Positions 52,308 to 63,800 of a stretch of 64,000 bases of DNA are shown in pieces. The position numbers and the translations under genes were made by a program. Under the pieces are notes generated by a model. It was not told the origin of the DNA. It did not search any database and worked only from the letters and a program-made list of their open reading frames with translations. The DNA is from Pammene aurita (lineage: Eukaryota; Arthropoda; Insecta; Lepidoptera; Tortricidae), in assembly GCA_947086415.1 (NCBI GenBank), contig OX352296.1, forward strand, positions 23,944,748 through 24,008,747. Reading direction: 5' to 3'. Within the stretch, counting starts at the first letter, position 1. Each line of letters opens with the position of its first letter.

Positions 52308-55300
52308 TTACTGAATTTTATCGCCGTTTCTGGAGACGATCTCCTGAATGCTGGGGTCCTTGACGGCATCATTAGCATCTGGGTGGGATTCGAGGATCTC
52401 AGCGACGGAGGCCCCCGGAGTCTCCTTGCCCTGGGGGTGCGCACGCTCCCATTCCTTAAGGTATTGGACGACCGCGGTGTGGCCGAAGGTCTCTGCTTCA
52501 TTGAGGGGGCGGCTGCCCCAGCGGTCGCGGGGGTCGTGGTTCACGTTGCACTGCGCTAAAAGGAAGTCTACACAAGATAGGTGGCCCTCCGCGGCAGCGA
52601 GGTGCAGCGCCGTGCGCCCGTCGTAGTCAGACAGCGTCATATCCATGCCGGAGAGGTGATGCCTAACAAAACAAAACAGATATATGTCATTATATTCAGC
52701 CAAAAAAGAGTCTAGGTATTTTATTAACTCTGTGAAGTATATGAACATATGCAATACAGGTGATTTCTTCAAACCTTTTTACCGTTTAAATATCTACTTT
52801 TGCCATAAAAGCGGTAATGGCGCTTCAAAGTACTCCTGCCGTAGAAAAATGAAAGCGCTTACTACTACTCGTATTTACTTAGTACAAATCAATTGAACGG
52901 ATGTTTACAAAAACAACATAACTAACATTTTTGACGGATTTGTGTATTTGACGTCATCCTGTTCGTCACTAAAGAGGCAAAGAAAGATGAAAAAATGTTT
53001 GTCCAAAAACTATTCCGCGTGTAGGATAATTGCCATTAAAATTTCCTGCGTTGTACTATAACCTTAAAAAGTGTCAGTAAAAACAGCAGAATTAAGAATT
53101 ACACGAAAATAAATTAACATTAAAATACAGAAATTTTGTACGAAAACTTTCTATAAAAAAAATCTGAACAAAATATGTTTCTTATTGCTCAGGAACTAAA
53201 AATAGCATAAGTGAAGTTTATTTCATATCTTTTCCGAGAAATAAAGGGTCTCAAAGCAAATAAAGAGATATCGCTAACTTTGTGGCCATACCTATGTCTT
53301 TATCGCCCTTGAAAATCAAGCTTTAATCATTATTACTTATTTAAAGAGAAATTTAGTTTTATCGATCTCCTGTAAAATCATGCCCATGTAGTTATGTTGT
53401 TTTTGTAAAAAAAATCCCTTCAATTACAATTTGCCGACGGATTTTTTCACTTTACCTTCTGTAGTTAATGGGGTTACGATTCCTTAACTTCCATAACTTT
53501 ATGAAAGTGCATACCTACCTACATAAAGCTATAAAATTATGAATGTGCGAGTTCGTCCACTTAGCGCAAAGTTTTCGCATTACTTTAAGCCATTTAATTT
53601 AATTTTACAATTACCTACAGGAGTTATAAGTATCCTTAAGCAAAGATGAGTGGTATGGTAGTGACTGGCTGCATTTATATTGCAAATAAAATTTGTAAAC
53701 GATATGCCAATTACTAAAACTAAATGTCCAATAGATAAGAGTTTCGTGTTACTTGTCGTTTCGTGTTTAAATCGGTTTTTAAATAGAAGATCCAGTCGAT
53801 TTCGGTGGGTCAGACTCAGATTCCTCGGAGGAAGTACTGGCAAATGTTTCAAGAATTTTAGCGATTGGTCGTGAATTTGTTAATTGAATAGGTAACACGC
53901 ATCGGTTTTGCTGTAAGTATTACCTTCTGAGAGCACTAAGGTCTCCGCTGGCAGCAGAGAATAGAAGATTGACAATGCTGAGCCCGGTCGATTCAAATTT
54001 GTAACGCCTTGGGTCCTTTTTGTGGCTCGCGTAGCGAATGTTATCGTACTTGTGGAAGTTGAACCGCTCTATCAATTGCTGGAAAAAAAAATAAACATCA
54101 AAATCCCCATAAAAATTTGAATGCTTCACAATGAAAATAAAAAAACGTACGTCACAGAACTGAAGTCCTCGGCAACTGTTGCCCAGAGGGTCAAGCGGTG
54201 GTGACCATGTGCAGATTCCCATAACATTGGGCACGACTATGAGCATAGCCCCTGACACTCCTGACTTTGCCGGAAGGCCCACTTTGAAAGCAAACTGGCC
54301 GGAGTAGTCGTACATCCCGCAGCTGTGCATGAGGGACAGCACGTTGCGCACGGAGTCTGGCCCAAGGACCTTCTCGTCCGTGATGGGACAAATGCCACCG
54401 TTTGCTAGCGTCGCCGCCATAATAGACATTATGTCGCAGTTGGCCTCCATTGAGCAACACTGAAACAGCCGTACATAACACTTGACTAATTACCGAAAGT
54501 TATTTTTAATCTAGCGGATGCAAGATAAGCGCATTCGGCAATTGTGCGACAATATCTGTGCCAGTAGGTACACCGACCTGAAAATAGAAGTCCATGCACT
54601 CGCGCAGATTTGTTTTTTCCGGATAACATTTGTGCTCGCGCATGTAGAAGCCAAGCGCATAGTTGCGGTCGGCGGCCTCGCGCTCCGACAGAAACACTGC
54701 ATTGTTAAAGCCTAGGGGCTCGTTTCCCGAAAGCCTGCTGAAGAATGACATAACGTAATCGAACTTCTCAGCCAAAGTCATCTCGGGTTTGTCCAATTGC
54801 TTCAATAGAGAGCATACTAATATTGCGCCAGCGTTGATCATAGGGTTGTGAGGTTTCACTGTAAACAAACAAGATAAACATCGCGTCGTGATTTGTTTAT
54901 TCATCTACATACTATTAGATCGGCAAATAAACGTAGGTGTGAATTCTTACTGTTGTAGTCCAAGACGAGCTCATTGAAGTTGCGCCCGCTTGGTTCCGTA
55001 CCAACGTACTTGTGTACCACGTCGGGGCCCAGCGTGTCAAGCGCCATGGCGTATGTGAGCGGTTTGCTGCACGACTGAAGCGTGAATGGCACCGCGACAT
55101 CACCTGGATATAGTTAGAGAACATTAATTTATTACATCAAATCCGGGAAAGAAAGATTTCCAAGCGGTAAAATACAAAATAAAATTGTTTGGCAACCGTC
55201 TTCCGTTGATATGAATATGATGTTATCCAGCAAGAATATATACTCTCCTCTGAATAAACAAACTCAAATGGCTAACCATGTGATTGTGTTTACGATGATG

Positions 55301-55871
55301 TGAACTATGATCGACTTCAGGCCGTGTTCGTGTTACACGTTACATGCCAAGAAGATGCGTGGTTTTAACAATAATGAGACTATTCAATGATTCACCTTTT
55401 TGGAAGTCGCCCAAAGAGAAATTCTTATAATACTAAAACTGAGCTACTGAAAGTACAATATAATATAACCAGAGAGATGATTTAAAATGGTAGTACAAAC
55501 AAAACCGTACCTATAGAAAACCTTTGGCCATCAATTGTGCAAACGCTGACTCCCCAATTCTCCGTGCTTGCCCGAGCCAGCTGAGGGATGTAACTGGCCA
55601 CTTTGCCATCTGTATTACTCTTAGCGGCCCAGTACATTTCTTCTATGTCCTTAATGAAGTCTTGAAAATCCGGAATGACGAACTGGCTACGAAATGCTCT
55701 CGTTATAAGAACGATGTTGGGCGCTATAACTTCTTTGAATACCTTCCTGTCTAATTTAAGAGTTTCGGGAGAACCTCCTTCGTAGTTTAATTCTTTGTGG
55801 GCTTTGTACAAGTTGTGCATAACTTCCTTAACACGTGGATCATTCTTTCTAATACCGGTTGTTCTCAAGGC
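52308..55871 (-). CDS. GLS: Glutaminase, mitochondrial type; last six exons (5' end missing)
   Basis: Exons: 55871-55511, 55103-54951, 54858-54578, 54459-54151, 54078-53924, 52662-52308, with phases 1,1,0,0,2 joining to 537 residues. The beta-lactamase-like glutaminase domain retains its key residues: YIPQLAR (Tyr), LQSCSKPL (nucleophile Ser and Lys), NPMINAGA (Asn), SEREAADRNYALG (Glu, Asn), DFYFQ (Tyr), GMYDYSGQFAF (Tyr) and SGVSGAMLIVVPNVMG. A C-terminal ankyrin region follows (DYDGRTALHLAAAEGHLSCV, DRWGSRPLNEAETFGHTAVV). It converts glutamine to glutamate and ammonia in mitochondria. The first visible exon begins (ALRTTGIRKNDPRV), inside the EF-hand-like N-terminal region of the family. 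The targeting peptide and the preceding exon(s) are not found up to 64000, so that intron exceeds 8 kb and contains the BEL/Pao cluster. The gene is convergent with mRpS28. Confidence 0.95.
52663..53923. other. Glutaminase last intron
   Basis: 1.26 kb of AT-rich intron between the catalytic-domain and ankyrin exons. Short ORFs only. No clear transposon recognised. Confidence 0.6.
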
Positions 55872-56122
55872 CTGCAAATGGCAATAACAGAACTTGTCAA
55901 GAAGTGATGAAGATAGTAATAATAGATTAAAATATTACAAGAACCCCCCACGCTAAAACGAGTGAATCGATTTTACTAAAACATGTCTAAAGATAAAGAT
56001 AACTCGTTATTAGACCTGCTTTCAAATATAAAAAATACGCATTTAATTAGGTTCAACCATTTTAGCGCTACGATGCCACAGACAGACACACATAGCGGAC
56101 AAATTTATATTATAACACCCCT

Positions 56123-57600
56123 GTACGAGCCTGAGGTAGGAACTCGTACATAGGATTGTAGATTGATGAAAAACATAAGTTTTACACACAGATAAATGTT
56201 TTATTGTGGCATTACTTCACAATATTAAATGGATACAAAATTAATAGTATTTCTTCTAGTTTTACATAAAGATTATTTTTCGACATCTCATCTTGTCATG
56301 AGAGAAAATTGGAATCAACAAACGTCATAAAATTCAAAAGGATCGCGGCCAGAAAGCACACGGAGGTAGCGCCGAAGGAGGCGCTAACATACTCCCCCCC
56401 CTCGAGGAGGTAGATCCTCGAGGATGATGAAAGCTCCTTGAATGTTGAATAAGGCACCGCTGATGAACCGCTTGTCACATTGAGCCTATAAGTTGTCTTC
56501 CCGTTTACGGGTAGATCTTCTTTTAGATCTTATATAATATATCTTCTTTTACATTGACCACGTCGTTAATATGCTCTTCAGTATCGACTTTCAATTCATT
56601 ACGTTCATGGTATTGGTTTAAGTAATCTCTCTGGATCCTCATACAGATGACTCGGAACTTCCGTCGCATCTTTTGCGTAGAAGACGTTGATAAAAAGAAC
56701 TCAGTAACATCATATGTATATTCACTGGCAACCTTAGCCAGGTGTCACTTGACTGGCTTGATCCGATTTCCCATTTTCCCCCGAAATGTGGAGAGCAAAC
56801 CGGCGAGAACACGAATTCTATACCCTCATTGTCAAAAGTGAAATTAAGGGATTATTACTCAATATAGCTAAAAAGTTGAGGGTTAATTTTGGTACTCGCA
56901 TCTCCAAAACTTTGGTTATTACCAGTCTGACACAGATAATTATTTTGATGAAAGTTTATTCGTATATATTTATTAAATTACGTAACAAGCGTTTGATTAA
57001 TAATGACCAACCTTTAATTCTACAGTGTAAACTCATATTTAAATGGTAACGAAAGAGTCAAGGCATATTTTTAAAACTTGCAGACACTCAAAGTTGATGG
57101 TGATAACAAAGCCTGACTGAACTCTATATTATAACTGATTCAAGGTAAGTTAAATAACATTTACCTTAATTTAATAATTGTATAATTCTGTAATCTAGTT
57201 TATTCTAATCCTGACGCATGAGTTATCTAAACGAAACTCCTAGTTAAACCTGAACCCCTAAAGGTTCGAAATAATTGCTTATGTAGCATTAAATCATTTC
57301 GATACAAGTCTAGGAGAGTCGGATGCGTGACATCTTTTTAAGACTATCACAATAGACTAAACCATGTATTTATTTATTTATTTATATTTATTATGACAGC
57401 TAAAAGCTCCGAACATGGAACTGAGGTCGTTGAAAGCAACTAGACCTTTGATTTTGGTGTGTAGCTAGTATTAAACGTCGGTAAATTAGTAATAAGTTAG
57501 GCAAATATTTATATTGATATTATTAAATAAATTATCTACATAACAACAATAAAGTTGTATAAAAAGTAAAATATTATAGCAAAATACGAAAGAAGTTGCA
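56123..57600 (-). mobile_element. BEL/Pao LTR-type region, copy 1
   Basis: It starts (plus strand) TGTACGAGCCTGAGGTAGGA, the same terminus as the 5' LTR remnant at 59703. It continues through a GC/C-rich CTCGAGGAGGTAGATCCTCG block (56390-56425), TTTACATTGACCACGT and TGTGGAGAGCAAAC to GCTCCGAACATGGAACTGAG. From about 56290 on it aligns with 62414-63800. It lies downstream (minus-strand sense) of the gag at 57634-59418, the expected place for a 3' LTR, though its length exceeds a usual LTR and its far boundary is unclear. Confidence 0.55.
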
Positions 57601-57633
57601 TATATTTTCTTCTTCAAACTCTACTTATACTTG

Positions 57634-59418
57634 TCAATACGCAGGACATTGGCGGTACATGTAAGAACTGATGTGATTTAAGTTTTTCTCTTCACAAGAG
57701 TGTTCGATGGAGTAATTTTTAAACTTCGAGTTGTAATAAATTTTAGACAATACTACACTTTTGATATTATTTTGTCCTTTTGACACAGTTGACATTTTTT
57801 TATAGGGCTTCGAAGAGCCCCTAGGCCTCCCCCCCGTAGGGCTAGCCGCTACTTCATTTATCTTGAAAACATTATTGATGCCTGAAATCTGGTGATTTAT
57901 TTTTGCTGTATTGCAACTGGTAAACTTCTCCGTTAAAAAGCAGCATTTACTGGGATTGTCTGGACGGGCACACTGTACAAATTTATTGCGTTTTCTGGTG
58001 TCCTCGACAAGCACAGTAGAAAGCAAAGCTTCATTAGAACCAGCTGGCGGCATAGTAAAATTAGCAAAGGATAATATCGCCGGTTCAGGTTTAACTGTGT
58101 TTCTTGAAGATGAAGGGGCTGCTGCTAATACATCTGAAACAGCGGCCACCCGGCCGGCTTCGCTTTGCAACTGATTAGGTAATTGTTTGTGCAGCAATGT
58201 GCTGTGATATCTTTTACAAATACTGCACCCAGCATTGGCGCGACAGTTATATGTTGTATGGCTAGGGCAAAGACAATTCTTACATAGTTTCCACTGGATC
58301 ACTTGCAAGTAACGCTCATCTACCGACAAGGATTTAAATGTGGGACAGTTAAGCAGCCTGTGATTCTGCTTGCAAAAGATGCAGGAATATGACGCAACGT
58401 TAACGGAGGGTGTCGAAGACTGATCAGACAATGACGCATTAAAACAATCGGTTCTATGAAAAGTCTGATTTGTGTCATTTTTGCTTGCACCTATATCTTG
58501 ACGTTTGTCATTGCTGGCATTAAATAATGTTTCTAAAACAATAGCCCTGTTGCGTAGAAACTTATAGAAATCCTGCAAAGACGGAGAAGTGATGTCACTT
58601 CGAAACTCTTCCCATTTCGTAGCCGTGGCACTGTCAAGTTTTGACGAGGCCATATAAATAACTAAAGTGTCCCACTTGTCGGTCTCTTCACCTAGAGACT
58701 TGAGCGCCTGCAAGTTTTTAGATAAATTATCAATTAATTGACGTAGCCCCTTATCGCTCTCTTTCGACATTGGCTCTATGCTAAATAAACCTTTTAAATG
58801 TTGGTTAATTAATAAACGCTTATTATCGTATCGCTCGCGTAGAAGCGACCAAGCAATAGGATAATTCTCAGCTGAGACCGACACAGAATTTATTACCAAG
58901 CTTGCATCATCTTGAAGGTAAGACTTGAGATAATGGAACTTGCATATATTGTCAATGCTCTCGTTGTCATGTATTAAAGACAAGTATAGGTCTCTAAATT
59001 CAAGCCACTTATCTGTCTTTCCATCAAAGGGAGGAAGTCTTAACTGCGGGAGCTTCACGTTCTTCACTCCCGGGAGCGAGCGGCTGTTCTCGCTAAACAA
59101 TTCGTCCCCTTGGTGGATTCTTTCTTTACAGGCGGCAAAGGCAGCAATTACTTCTTGGGCTTGGGCTATTAAACTATAAAATTCATTTTCCGTGTCCTCT
59201 CGCCCATCTAGCTCACTGCGAGAATCATCCTGTAATTCAATTTTAGTTTGAATTTCATCAAATAAATTAAAAGCCTCCTGTATCTTAGAAAGTCTGAAGG
59301 CACATTCATTTATCAATACTTGAGTTGGATTTATATTATCCAACAACGGCGTGAGGAACTTTTTAAACAGAGTTAATGACCTCCGGACTATTCCTCTTTG
59401 CCGTCTAAGGTCCTCCAT
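57634..59418 (-). pseudogene. BEL/Pao Gag with truncated protease start, element 1
   Basis: 594 residues, open. It starts MEDLRRQRGIVRRSLTLFKK. The DUF1759-type Gag core includes KLPQLRLPPFDGKTDKWLEF, LYLSLIHDNESIDNICKFHYL, YDNKRLLINQHLKGLF and SDKGLRQLIDNLSKNLQALK. Zinc knuckles follow: CIFCKQNHRLLNC (CX2CX3HX4C), CKNCLCPSHTTYNC (CX2CX4HX4C), then CSICKRYHSTLLH. After NEALLSTVLVEDTRKRNKFV the frame enters the protease region but has no DSGS catalytic box, and it ends in unrelated sequence. RT, RNase H and integrase are missing. The frame could still make a Gag but not move by itself. Confidence 0.85.
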
Positions 59419-59702
59419 TTTGAAGATGCGAGGTGCGAGATTAAACTGGTAGCTAAATTATGATGTATAATTTACTACAAAGGTACTTACAGTAATAATC
59501 CCGCGCTTCGTAGATCCCACTAATTACTTACGATAAAATGTTTGGATAGTTGATGGGTAGGTCCCAGTAACAGCATCCGCGCTCTTACCGGCTTACACTC
59601 ACAACATCAGGTAATCATTTAATGGGATGATGATGGGATACTCTCTGCGCAATCTTCACAGCTATTTACGCATTTACATCACGTCGGGGTCACCAAAATT
59701 AT
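59419..59702 (-). mobile_element. BEL/Pao element 1 leader and primer binding site
   Basis: On the minus strand the PBS-like TGGTGACCCCGACGTGAT (59680-59697) lies just after the LTR end TCGTACATAATTT. That string is a known primer site type in insect LTR elements. The leader that follows (CCTGATGTTGTGAGTGTAAG, AATTAGTGGGATCTACGAAG) recurs at 61455-61680 and 63845-64000. Confidence 0.7.
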
Positions 59703-59765
59703 GTACGAGCCAGAATGGAACTCGTACATGAAAAAATATAAGTTTTGACTCAAAGATAAACGTTT
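59703..59765 (-). repeat. 5' LTR remnant of BEL/Pao element 1
   Basis: TGTACGAGCCAGAATGGAAC then TCGTACAT...ATAAGTTTTGACTCAAAGAT aligns with 56123-56190 for about 65-70 bp, then similarity stops and element 2 protease sequence begins. Confidence 0.55.
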
Positions 59766-60247
59766 TTTGTCTATCTTAACTCCAGGCAGCTCATCTGTAA
59801 TTTCAGATATAACATAGCACCTCACTGAACCAGTATAAGAGGTGTAGAGTGACTGAAAGTCAAGGTCATAGTATGCATTGATATTCAAAGGCATTTTGTT
59901 GAGACACGAAATTGAGTGATTTACCCTACCCTAACTAAACTTTCAGTTAGGTATGAGGACTGACTGCCATCGTCCAGCATCGCGCGTAAAATAAACCTCT
60001 TTCCATTAATTTTCACCTCAACTAGAGCTATAGCGAGCATCACATATCCACGGTCTGTAGCTGTCATCGTGACAGTACTCTTAGATACAACCGTCGAATC
60101 GGCTCCATGAGTTACGCTGGAAGACGAGGGAGCTGCTGACATTTGAGGATGCGAAATGCTGTTGTTAGATCTAGCAGCTACTTCGTCTTCATCTTGTTGC
60201 TGATTAGTGACATCTTTATGCAATAATGTGCTGTGCTTTTTTTGCAA
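59766..60247 (-). pseudogene. BEL/Pao protease region, element 2 (frameshifted from Gag)
   Basis: 59921-60247 reads KKHSTLLHKDVTNQQQ, a Ser-rich linker, then VMLAIALVEVKINGKRFILR and AMLDDGSQSSYLTESLV, the retropepsin active-site region. The usual LxDSGS/DxGSQ loop is seen as LDDGSQ. Past a break, 59766-59900 encodes RCYVISEITDELPGVKIDKK, the family's post-protease stretch. It runs into the LTR of element 1. It is separated from Gag by a frameshift in an A-run at about 60237-60245. Confidence 0.7.
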
Positions 60248-61452
60248 ATCCTACATTCTACATTGGTGCGGCAGTGGTATGCTGTGTGCCCAGAACGGAA
60301 ACAATTTTTGCACAACTTCCACTGGTTCACCAACAGATGGCGCTCATCCACAGATAGAGAATTAAATTTGGGACAGTCAATTAGCCTACGATCCTGCTTA
60401 CATGAAGCACATTGAATTGATAACACACTAGCCGCGGATTTGGGTGACAACTCTGACGCCACAAAGGATTTAGTTCGAGGAATGTTTTGACGCTTGTCAT
60501 TTTTATTAAAATCTACCTGAATTTGACGTTTGTCGTTCCTTGAACTAGATACCGTTTCTAAAACGTCAGCTCTGTGACGAAGAAAGGTATAAAAATCCTG
60601 TAATGACGGAGAAGTTATGTCACTGCGATACTCTTCCCATTTGACAGCTGTAACGGCGTCAAGCTTTGACGAGGCCATATATATAACCAAGGTGTCCCAC
60701 TTATCAGTCTCTTCACCAAGAGACTTGAGCGCTTGCAAATGTTTTGACAAATTGTCAATTAATTGACGTAGACCCTTATCGCTTTCCTTCGACAAAGTCT
60801 CTAATGTAAACAAACCTTTTAAATGTTGATTTATCAATAAACGTTTATTATCGTACCGCTCGCGTAGAAGTGACCAAGCGATAGAATAATTTTCAGCTGA
60901 GACGGACACAGAATTTATGACCAAGCTTGCATCGCCTTGCAGGTAAGACTTGAGGTAATGGAACTTGCATATATCGTCAATACTCTCATTGTCATGTATT
61001 AAAGACAGATAAAGGTCCCTAAATTCTAACCACTTATCTGTCTTTCCATCAAAGGGAGGAAGTCGTAACTGCGGGAGCTTCACATTTTTTACTCCTGTGC
61101 GCTGGCGGCTGCTCTGGCTAAGCAATTCTTCCCTCTGATGGTTCCCTTCGTTAAAAGCGGCAATTATTTCTTGGGCTTGGGCCATTAAACTATAAAACTC
61201 ATTTTCCGTGTCCTCTCGCCCATCCAGCTCACTGCGAGAATCATCCTGCAATTCAATTTTGGTTTGTATTTCGTCAAATAAATTAAAAGCTTCCTGTATT
61301 TTGGAAAGCCTAAAGGCACATTCATTGATTAGTACTTGGGTTGGACTTTTATTTTCCAACAACGGCGTGAGGAACTTTTTGAATAGAGTTAATGACCTCC
61401 GAACTATTCCTCTTTGCCGTCTAAGGTCCTCCATTTTGAAGGTGCGAGACAA
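60178..61452 (-). pseudogene. BEL/Pao Gag, element 2
   Basis: 424 residues, about 80% similar by eye to element 1 (same KLPQLRLPPFDGKTDKWLEF core). The first zinc knuckle has lost its His (CASCKQDRRLIDC). The second is intact (CKNCFRSGHTAYHC) and the third starts CRICKK, where the frame shifts and ends ISNKMKTK. It starts MEDLRRQRGIV at 61434, or six residues earlier. Confidence 0.85.
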
Positions 61453-61689
61453 AACTGGTAGCTAAATTATGATTTATAATTTACTACAAAGGTACTTACA
61501 GTAATGATCCCGCGCTTCGTAGATCCCACTAATTACTTACGCTAAAATGTTTGGATAGTTGATGGGTAGGTTCCAGTAACAGCATTCGCGCTCTCACCAG
61601 CTTATACTCACAACATCAGGTAATCATTTAGTGGGATGATAATAGGATACTCTCCGAGCAATCTTCACGCAATCTTCATAACAATTTGC
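61453..61689 (-). mobile_element. BEL/Pao element 2 leader
   Basis: Aligns with 59445-59665 (TAATTTACTACAAAGGTACT, ATCCCGCGCTTCGTAGATCC, ACTCACAACATCAGGTAATC). The expected PBS and LTR upstream are replaced by the inverted gag piece at 61690. Confidence 0.65.
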
Positions 61690-61820
61690 CAAGCGCTCAA
61701 GTCTCTTGGTGAAGAGACTGATAAGTGGGACACCTTGGTTATATATATATGGCCTCGTCAAAGCTTGACGCCGTTACAGCTGTCAAATGGGAAGAGTATC
61801 GCAGTGACATAACTTCTCCG
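61690..61820 (+). pseudogene. Inverted BEL/Pao gag fragment
   Basis: Plus-strand reading LKSLGEETDKWDTLVIYMAS-like residues to KWEEYRSDITSP equals a section of the Gag of element 2, but in the opposite orientation. It abuts the palindrome at 61821. An extra TATA repeat (TTATATATATATGG) is present. Confidence 0.8.
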
Positions 61821-62980
61821 TAAATACCCGAGTTTTAGAGATGCGAGTATCGAACTTTAACTTTAACTTTTATATTTAGTAATGATCCCTTAGTTTCCTT
61901 TTCGTCTACGAGGGTATAAATATATTTCGTGATCTCTCTGTCTTTCTCTCCACATTTTGAGAGATAATGGGGATCCGGGTCAAGCCAGTCAAATTACACC
62001 TGGAAAGGATGCCAATAAATACCTAATTGACTAATGTGGATCCAGAGAAAATAAACCGATACCACAAAGGAAACTATGATGCAGAACGGCTATATTAGTC
62101 ACGTGGTCAGTGTAAAAGAAGATTTACATATTATATACTTAGATGTAAAAGAAGATGTACCCATGGAAGGGAACCAGTTCAGCGCAGGCACAATGAGACG
62201 AGCAGTTTATCAGCGGTGCCTTATTGAAACCTCGCGGAGCTTTCTTCATCCTCGAGGCTCAACCTCCTCGAGGGGGGGGGGGGGGGAGTATCTTAACGCC
62301 TCTTTGGCGCGTACCTCTAACGAACGCGCTGAACTTTACTTCAAGAAGAGAAGATAAAACCCTGTCAAGAAAAACAAATCTTATGTAAAATTATAGATAG
62401 ACAGTTTTCTTGCCAGGGTTTTATCTTCTCTTCTTGAAGTAAAGTCAATAGACATATTGCCAGCGCGTTCGTTAGAGGTACGCGCCAAAGAGGCGTTAAG
62501 ATACTCCCCCCCCCCCCCCCCCCCCTCGAGGAGGTTGAGCCTCGAGGATGAAGAAAGCTCCGCGAGGTTTCAATAAGGCACCGCTGATAAACTGCTCGTC
62601 TCATTGTGCCTGCGCTGAACTGGTTCCCTTCCATGGGTACATCTTCTTTTACATCTAAGTATATAATATGTAAATCTTCTTTTACACTGACCACGTGACT
62701 AATATAGCCGTTCTGCATCATAGTTTCCTTTGTGCATGGTATCGGTTTATTTTCTCTGGATCCACATTAGTCAATTAGGTATTTATTGGCATCCTTTCCA
62801 GGTGTAATTTGACTGGCTTGACCCGGATCCCCATTATCTCTCAAAATGTGGAGAGAAAGACAGAGAGATCACGAAATATATTTATACCCTCGTAGACGAA
62901 AAGGAAACTAAGGGATCATTACTAAATATAAAAGTTAAAGTAAAAGTTCGATACTCGCATCTCTAAAACTCGGGTATTTA
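61821..62980. repeat. ~1.16-kb near-perfect palindrome of BEL/Pao LTR sequence
   Basis: The left arm 61821-62364 (from TAAATACCCGAGTTTTAGAG to AAGAGAAGATAAAACCCTG) is mirrored by the right arm 62414-62980 (CAGGGTTTTATCTTCTCTTC to CTCGGGTATTTA). Both arms give the same translated string beginning MMQNGYISHVVSVKEDLH on opposite strands. The loop is about 49 nt and itself has CAAGAAAA/TTTTCTTG. The right arm has about 20 extra bases near 62448-62466. G-run and C-run lengths differ (about 15 G at 62271, about 24 C at 62503). Confidence 0.9.
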
Positions 62981-63800
62981 CCAGCCTGATAAAGATAGTT
63001 AAGTATATTTGTTGATGATAAATTATTCGTATATATTAAATAACAAGCGTCTACTTAATAAAGACAAACTTTCTAATACTAAAGTTTAGGTACAATAAGT
63101 CATATCTATATACGAATGAAAGAGTCAAGGCACCTTTTTTAGACTTACAGACACGTTAGTGTTTGTAATAATAAAGCCTGAACCCTTATAACTATTTCTA
63201 GGTAAGTTAAATAACATTTACCTTATGTTAATAATTATATATTTCTATAATCCAGTTTATTATATTTATGAGTTATCTAAGCGAAACTCCTAGTTAAACC
63301 TGAACTTAGGGGTTCAGGTTAGAAATAATTGCTTATGTAGCATTAAATTATTTCGATACGAGTCTAGCAGATTCGGATGCGTGACATCTTTTTAAGATTA
63401 TCACAGTAGACTAACCCATATATTTATTTCTACAGCCAACCGAAATTAAGTAAAAGCTCCGAATATGGAACTGAGGTCGTTAAAAGCAACTAGACCTTTG
63501 CCGGTAGTGTGTAGGTACCGCGAATGAAACGTCGGTATTTTATATGAAATTAAGTATATAAGTTATACATGAAATAAAACAATTAAAAACGGATTTTATC
63601 GCGTGTATTGAGTTTAAATTACATCCCGACGTTTCAAACACTTTACAGCGTTCGTGGTCAACGGGTCGACCCGTTGACAATAACTATCGCGGCAACCGAA
63701 GACAATATTATATAAGTTATAAATATTGGTATTATTAAAGAAATTATCCACATAACAACAATAAACTCGAAGTAAATATATTTTGGAAGTGTAAGATTAT
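62414..63800 (-). mobile_element. BEL/Pao LTR-type region, copy 2
   Basis: Aligns with 56290-57570: CTCGAGGAGGTTGAGCCTCG, AAGGCACCGCTGATAA, GACCACGTGACTAATA, AGTTATCTAAGCGAAACTCC, GCTCCGAATATGGAACTGAG, ATAACAACAATAAACTCG. Its lower end is also the right arm of the palindrome. The last ~150 bp of the LTR (as in 56123-56290) are missing at the palindrome centre. Confidence 0.65.

Noticed and set aside
62076..62721. Paired identical ORFs (MMQNGYISHV...) on opposite strands
   Set aside because: They are the two arms of the palindrome in LTR-type sequence; the matching region at 56.4 kb is not open, so coding is unlikely.
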